Below are positions 58,852-64,000 of a stretch of 64,000 nucleotides of DNA, piece after piece. The notes below the pieces were generated by a model that had not been told where the DNA came from, searched no databases, and saw nothing but the letters and a program-made list of their open reading frames with translations. The position numbers were made by a program, and so were the translations under genes. The number at the start of each line of letters is the position of its first letter. The stretch's first letter is position 1. Source of the DNA: Aselliscus stoliczkanus (Eukaryota; Chordata; Mammalia; Chiroptera; Hipposideridae); NCBI GenBank assembly GCA_033961575.1, contig CM066732.1:97021187-97085186 (forward strand), in the 5' to 3' direction.

Positions 58852-60560
58852 ACTATTAATGCCAAGTGATTCAACTGTTTATATTTTGCTTAATTATGTG
58901 GAGTCGTGTGAAGTCCATTTCTAGTCAGTGATAACATGGGTATTTATCAGCTTTGCTGCTAGTAATGCTGAAAGAGTCCTCTTTCTATTGAAGTACTAAG
59001 ATTCCAAGTTCATTAAAAGGAAACAAATTTTTTTTTATTTTTAATATATTCATTCCACTTTTCAATAAAACTCTTGAAGATCAAATATAACTAGAATGAT
59101 TTATTACCGTGAGTATATTATCCATATTTCCATGTCTCAGTCAGCAGGCTCTAATGTCTTTTTTTTAATGCTTGTTTCTGATTTACAAGAATCTTCTTCA
59201 GTCGGAAAGTATGTTGGTTATTCCTGTGTGATTATCATTAAATGTGCAGAAAAGAGTAACATAGCAGGCCTGACTGCTATCTTTTGAAAGACTTGCTTAC
59301 AAGGCAGGTCCTTTACTGGCTTCTGGGAACTTAGATTTCAAGAGGGTTCCTTCCACTCTCACTGATAAGAGTTCTCTGTGATTAAGCTGTTTGTACAGTG
59401 GGGTTTGTGCTGAACACCTGCTTTCCTCCTGGGAGTCTAGAATTTTGGTACATGCTAGGCAGAAGATACCTATGTGACTAGCCTGCAAAATAATCCTGGG
59501 CATTGTACCTGTTTCATGGTAAACATTTCACACATGTCATGACTCAGTTCCTGGGGGAATTAAGCACATCCTATACTATATGACTGCACTGGCAGAGGAC
59601 TCTGGAAGCTGTTCCTGGTTTACCCCGGCCTTTGCCCTGTGCACCTTTTCTGTTTGCTCTTTTGTTTTTGTGCCTTTACTGTTAGAAATCATCATCATGA
59701 ATACAATGATATGCTGAGTCCTGTGAATCCTCCAAGCATATCATCAAACCTTAGTGGGGTGGGTCTTGGGGACCCTGACACACTAAGCAATCCCTGAGGG
59801 TGTTCACTGGCCGCCTTAGGAATAGGCAAAGAAGAAAGGTAGAGCATAGCGAAGAAAAAGGCACTTTATGATAAAACGGTTTACTTTACAAAATGCTGAA
59901 ATATTTTACCTATCGGAGATTATTGTGCATAAGGAATTGGTAGACTTACTAATACTAAGCCTCAGGATGTATTAATTTGTATCAGTATTATAACTATCCC
60001 TGGCTTATTTTCAGACTTGGGGTTTGCTTTTGCTTTAAATTGTGTGCATCAGTATTTTTATACTATTGTATAAATTTTGTGCATCTGTATTTTTATACTA
60101 TTGTATTCTCTGTATCACCAGGATTCACTGATCCTTGTGTTCATCACACTACTTAACACAAGAAGACCTCAACACAGTGGATAAGCAAAGTAGTTGTTCA
60201 TAAGGAAGCAGGATCGTTGCCAGAAAATATCCTACTAAAAACAACCAGGGACCATATTTTGAAACCAACTTTGCTGACTTTTACAAACAAGATATAGAAG
60301 AGTGGTAATAATATCTTAAACACTGCCTAAACACTTAAGCAAAACTTCTAGTTGTATTTCATCAGAAATCTGTTAAAGTCTAGCCCTGGTTTCAAATATC
60401 TTCCTATGCTTTTTCATGTGCTTTCATATATATAGATATATATGTAATGTCACATATCATATTATCACAAATATTAATATGCCTGATTGTTTTGGTTTTA
60501 TTTTTGTATTTTGTCTATTATGTCTTTTTCAAAATAAAAAATAAAAAAATAAATCTCTAA
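58852..60560 (+). other. HAUS2: HAUS2 3'UTR with proximal and distal poly(A) signals
   Basis: AATAAA occurs at 59064-59069 (proximal, about 215 bases past the stop), and a cluster of overlapping AATAAA motifs lies at about 60532-60552 (distal). Both are plausible ends. No open frame or repeat is recognised in between. An oddity is a tandem copy of a 30-base TTTTATACTATTGTAT-type unit at about 60055-60106. Confidence 0.5.
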
Positions 60561-61137
60561 TGTCTAACCAAAATTTTGTGGCCCCTGCCTGAATCCTATG
60601 TGATAGAAAGGAAAGATTCTCCCTATTTAGCTTACAAAGTTAATGTATAGACCCACAGGCTGTCTGATTCAAAAAGCTTGAGGTAAAAAGTTGAGCCTGA
60701 GGTCTATTTCAAAGAGAAAAGCTTAATTAGTAATATGCTAGTCAGTAAATGCTGATTTTTTTTTTTATTCAGTTTTTAAACATATGCATCCTAAACACAC
60801 AAGTAAAAAAATACCTCTGGAATGTCTTTCTACTTACACTAGGAGGTGTGTGAAATTCGTGACTTCACTTCCAGGATGATAATAACCAAAATGAATACAT
60901 TAGAGGGAATCAATAGATTAGATGGAGCAGAGGATTAAATCAGTGATTTAGAAGATAAGGTAGCGGAAAAACACCCAATTAGAACAGCAAAAAGAAAATA
61001 GAATTCAAAAAGATAAGGACAGTTTAAGGAGCCTCTGGGACATCAAACATACTAACATTCATATCAAAGGGGTATCAGAAGAAGAAAGGAAGGAATTGAA
61101 AACCTATTTGAAGAAATCATGAGGGAAAATTTCCCTA

Positions 61138-61401
61138 ATGGCAAAGGAAATAGACATACAAGCTCAGGAAGCACCGAGAGTCCCAAACAAGATGAACCCA
61201 AAGAGGCCCACACGAAGACACAACATAATTAAAGTGCCAGAGTTTGAAGACAAAGAGAAAATCTTGAAAGCAGTGAGAGAAAAGCAGTTAGTTTCCTACA
61301 AGGGAGCTCTCATAAGACTACAGGCCAGAAAGGATTGGCATGAAATATTTAAAGTGATGAAAGACCTACAACCAAGATTACCCAGCAAAACTATCATTTA
61401 A
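61138..61401 (+). pseudogene. L1 ORF1p-like fragment
   Basis: An 87-codon frame resembles the L1 ORF1 protein: QEAPRVPNKMNPKRPTRRHN, then KAVREKQLVSYKGA and ARKDWHEIFKVMKDLQPR. It lacks a segment of about nine residues between RLQ and ARKD that I expect from other L1s, and frames break on both sides. It is a decayed RNA-binding-protein remnant, not a host gene. Confidence 0.85.
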
Positions 61402-61493
61402 GATTGAAGGACAGATAGAGCTTCCCAGACAAGAAAAATACAAAGGACTTCATCGTCACCGAACCAGTATTATAAGAAATGTTAAAAGGACTT

Positions 61494-61629
61494 TTTTTTT
61501 TTTTTTAGCTGAGCCACCCTGCCACCTGTTGGCAGCTCAGCTCGGGCTGGGCATTGAATTGCTGTTGCTCAGAGCTCAGCTCGCACTCTTAAGCAAGCTC
61601 TTAACCAACTGAGCCATTCTGCTGGCCCC
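61494..61629 (-). mobile_element. B-form bat SINE in L1
   Basis: T-run, TAGCTGAGCCACCCTGCC to CATTCTGCTGGCCCC; TSD AAAAGGACTT / AAAAGGGACTT. Confidence 0.92.
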
Positions 61630-61840
61630 AAAAGGGACTTCTTGAAGAAAGAGAATGAGAAGGAAGAGGAGGAGGAGGAGAATGAGAATCAAAAATATGA
61701 ATGATATGGGGGGGTATCATTTTGTGAGGAATGTAGATGTCTATTACATTGTTTTGTACAGCTGAAGCTAATAAAAAATCTGAATAATAAAATGGCAACA
61801 ACACATCTATTAACAATTACTTTAATTGTAAATGGATTGA

Positions 61841-61985
61841 ATGCTCCAATCAAAAGACAGGATGACTGACTGGATAAGAAAACAAGACCCTTACATATGC
61901 TGCCTACAAGAGACTCACTCCAGATTCAAAGACACAGACAGACTGAAAGTAAAGGGATGGAAAATATATTTTATGAACATGGAAA
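61841..61985 (+). pseudogene. L1 ORF2p endonuclease N-terminal remnant
   Basis: Across two frames it reads VNGLNAPIK, then DWIRKQDPYICCLQETHSRF and RLKVKGWKIYF, the start of the L1 endonuclease. The frame then fuses to 3'-end sequence near 62000, so the reverse transcriptase is missing. Confidence 0.8.
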
Positions 61986-62295
61986 CACAAAAAGCTGCTG
62001 TGAAGAGGTGGCACCTTTATACAATGGCTTATTACTCAGCCATGAAAAAGAATGAAGTCTTGCCATCTGCAACAACTTAGAGAGTATTGTGCTGAGTGGA
62101 GTACGTCAGGCAGAGAAAGATAAATGTGTGGTTTTACTCATATATGGAATCTAAAGAACAAAATAAACAGAAACGAACTCATAGATAACAGAGAACATGC
62201 TGAGTGTTGCCAAATAGGAGGGGGATTGTGGGGGATGGGTGATAAAGGGGAAGGGATTAAGAAGTACAAATTGGTAGTTACAAAATAGTCACGGG

Positions 62296-62450
62296 GAGGG
62301 ACAGCCGAGTGTGGTGGTGGTTGGGCCCTGGCTTGGGAAGCCGGCAGCCCCAGTTCGGGTCCCACATATGAGGGCCAGTGACACTGCCCTCAAAAAAAAT
62401 AGAATTAAATAAAAAATAAATTGAGGTGTTTTAAAAAAAGATAATCATGG
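62296..62450 (+). mobile_element. Short-form bat SINE in L1 3' end
   Basis: GGGACAGCCGAGTGTGGTGG to GACACTGCCCTC plus a long A-rich tail. TSD-like AATAGTCACGGGG / GATAATCATGGGG. Confidence 0.88.
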
Positions 62451-63296
62451 GGATGTAAAGTATAACGTAGGGAATAGAGTCAATAATATTGCAACAACAA
62501 TGTATGGTGTCAGATGAATACTCGATTTATCAGGATCATCACCTTGTAAATTATATAAATGTCTAATTTCTGTGTTGTACACATGAAAATAATATAATCT
62601 TGCATGTCAACTGTAATTGAAAAGTAAAAAAAAAATTTTAAAAATTAGTATAATTAGAGATAAGCAGTTCACATTCTAGAGGTTTTTGAATTTTGCCTTT
62701 CTTTTTTCTTTTTCTGCTTCCCAAGTTATGCTTTCCCCTCTCCTTTTGAAAATGTCCTGTGTTTGTAGGAAAGATTTCCACCTTTCCTGGGGGACTCTAT
62801 AGACCTCTATGTTGCTATACTAGAATTTAGCATGATTAAAATAGGAGTCAAATATCTTATTTGAGACTTCAAACCACTTTATTTTCTTGATGTGGAAGGC
62901 TTGTAAAAGTAAAAGCCATTCATTTTCTGAAAAGTTGAGATACGATTACATTTCAAAACCATTACCAGCCATATTAAAGGAAGACATTGGAGAAAACAGG
63001 AGGAGATTGCTAACATAACCCATCTTGTAGGATGACATTAAAGGTTGGCTTTTCTGTTGACCTAAGATAATCATTTTGTAAGACTGCCTCTGTGCTAGAC
63101 ACAACTGTATCCAACTGCATATAGTCACCAATTAGTTTTTGTTTTTACTTTGTCTTTTGTTATTTTCATTATGACTCAATGTGGATTTGTGTTTAGACAA
63201 ATTTTTTTTGTATCATTTCATGTTAAACTTCAAATAAATGCTCCCTTATGTGAAAAAACAAAAAAAGTACCTACAATGGACTGAAGGAAATCAAAT

Positions 63297-63440
63297 ATAG
63301 TCATCCTTTAGTATCTGTGGAGGATTGGTTCCAGAACCCCCATGAATATCAAAATCTGAGGGTGCTCTTGTCCTTTATATAACGTAGCATAGTATTTGCA
63401 TATAATCTATGCATATACTCTTGTATACTTTATTTATTTT
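63297..63440 (+). mobile_element. Tigger/MER2-type DNA transposon relic
   Basis: TAGTATCTGTGGAGGATTGG, TTCCAGAACCCCCATGAATA and GCATAGTATTTGCATATAAT follow MER2 order from its 5' end. Confidence 0.8.
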
Positions 63441-63506
63441 TTTAAAGATTTTACTGTGGAATTGGGGGAGGGGACCAGCCAAATTGTTCTTTTTTTTTTT
63501 TTTTTT
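63440..63506 (-). mobile_element. Severely 5'-truncated long-form SINE tail
   Basis: Only the tail remains, TTAAAGATTTTACTGTGGAA to GGGGACCAGCC, followed by a T-run. Approximate TSD GCATATACTCTT / GCATATATCCTCTT. Confidence 0.7.
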
Positions 63507-64000
63507 GCATATATCCTCTTATTTTATTATGGTCTAAAAAGCTCATGGAGTTACTCTAGAGACACAGAGGACTTTGTGGCATAGATTTTGATCAAGGGTA
63601 AGATGCTCACTGGAAAAATTAAGTATTAGCAAGATACCAGGGAGATTTGACCCTACCTAGCAATTTTTGAACTCCGCAGATACTTGGCATCATTAATTAT
63701 GTACACTTGTTTTATTCGTAATTTATAATGTTTTAGGATACCAAAGTGATTCTAATGGTTGAATTCAACAAAAAAAATTTTAACTTCATCTTAAATCCAC
63801 TGATCCATTTCATTCAAAGGCAATATTCAATGTTAAAAGGAACATAAAAACAAACATGCACACAATTGCACAGTTTTCATAAAGGTCTATTTCATTATTG
63901 GTGGGTAGCGCAATTTAACAGTTAAATACATTTAAATAATGTATATAGGTGACTGCATGACTGCAGCATTGGTAACTAGTTAGGTAACCAATTCAACTAG

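Larger units (their letters stand above)
60850..62640 (+). mobile_element. Internally deleted L1 with two SINE insertions
   Basis: An ORF1 portion (60850 to about 61490) is followed by a short ORF2 endonuclease start (about 61800-61985) and then directly by the L1 3' end (about 62020-62640, with TACTCAGCCATGAAAAAGAA and GTTGTACACATGAAAATAAT). Several kilobases of ORF2 are absent. B-form and short-form SINEs sit inside. Confidence 0.85.
62640..64000. other. Intergenic region right of the L1
   Basis: It includes 600 bases of unassigned unique-looking sequence ending in AATAAA plus an A-rich run (63233-63266), a Tigger/MER2 relic, a SINE tail fragment and AT-rich DNA to the window end. No exon of the next human neighbour (STARD9) is visible. 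Confidence 0.6.

Overview
The window is nuclear DNA from a mammal, almost certainly a bat. It is AT-rich and mostly intron. Three multi-exon genes with GT-AG junctions are complete, and the density of tRNA-derived SINEs is very high. VES-type SINEs are bat-specific. The dominant SINE has a head reading GGGCCGGCCGAGTGG and a tail ending CCCCAATAAAATCTTT(A)n, which resembles the Rhin-type elements of horseshoe-bat relatives (Rhinolophoidea). That family and clade assignment comes from memory. Gene order (ZNF106 promoter, SNAP23, LRRC57, HAUS2) matches human 15q15.

Layout. 1-4.4 kb: intron 1, first exon and CpG-island promoter of a minus-strand gene, probably ZNF106. 8.2-39.8 kb: SNAP23 (+), with a CpG-island first exon, seven coding exons and a 211-residue product identical in length to human. 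39.8-43.0 kb: intergenic, with a mariner-like MITE and MIRs. 43.0-48.3 kb: LRRC57 (-), five coding exons, 239 residues. 48.3-60.5 kb: HAUS2 (+), six coding exons, 229 residues, sharing a head-to-head promoter with LRRC57. 60.5-64 kb: intergenic, with an internally deleted L1 and a Tigger/MER2 relic.

The genes are not a functional unit. SNAP23 is a plasma-membrane Qbc-SNARE for exocytosis, LRRC57 is a small leucine-rich-repeat protein with a possible myristoylation site, and HAUS2 is an augmin subunit for spindle microtubule nucleation. They are housekeeping neighbours. Each annotated coding frame was checked by adding exon lengths (636, 720 and 690 nt including stops).

Repeats make up most of the rest. 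There are 33 bat SINE copies or fragments in four designs, most with readable target-site duplications (TSDs). There are also MIR, MER20, MER5-like and Tigger relics, antisense L1 pieces, two related solo LTRs in opposite orientation, a gutted ERV in HAUS2 intron 1, and two TA-flanked inverted-repeat elements.

The main observations are: a HAUS2 nonsense change that removes the six C-terminal residues present in human while leaving their codons readable downstream; one 11-base target that received three successive retrotransposons; and a short SINE design with its own A-tail. I found no new multi-gene system. The unusual content is in the mobile elements and in small gene changes.
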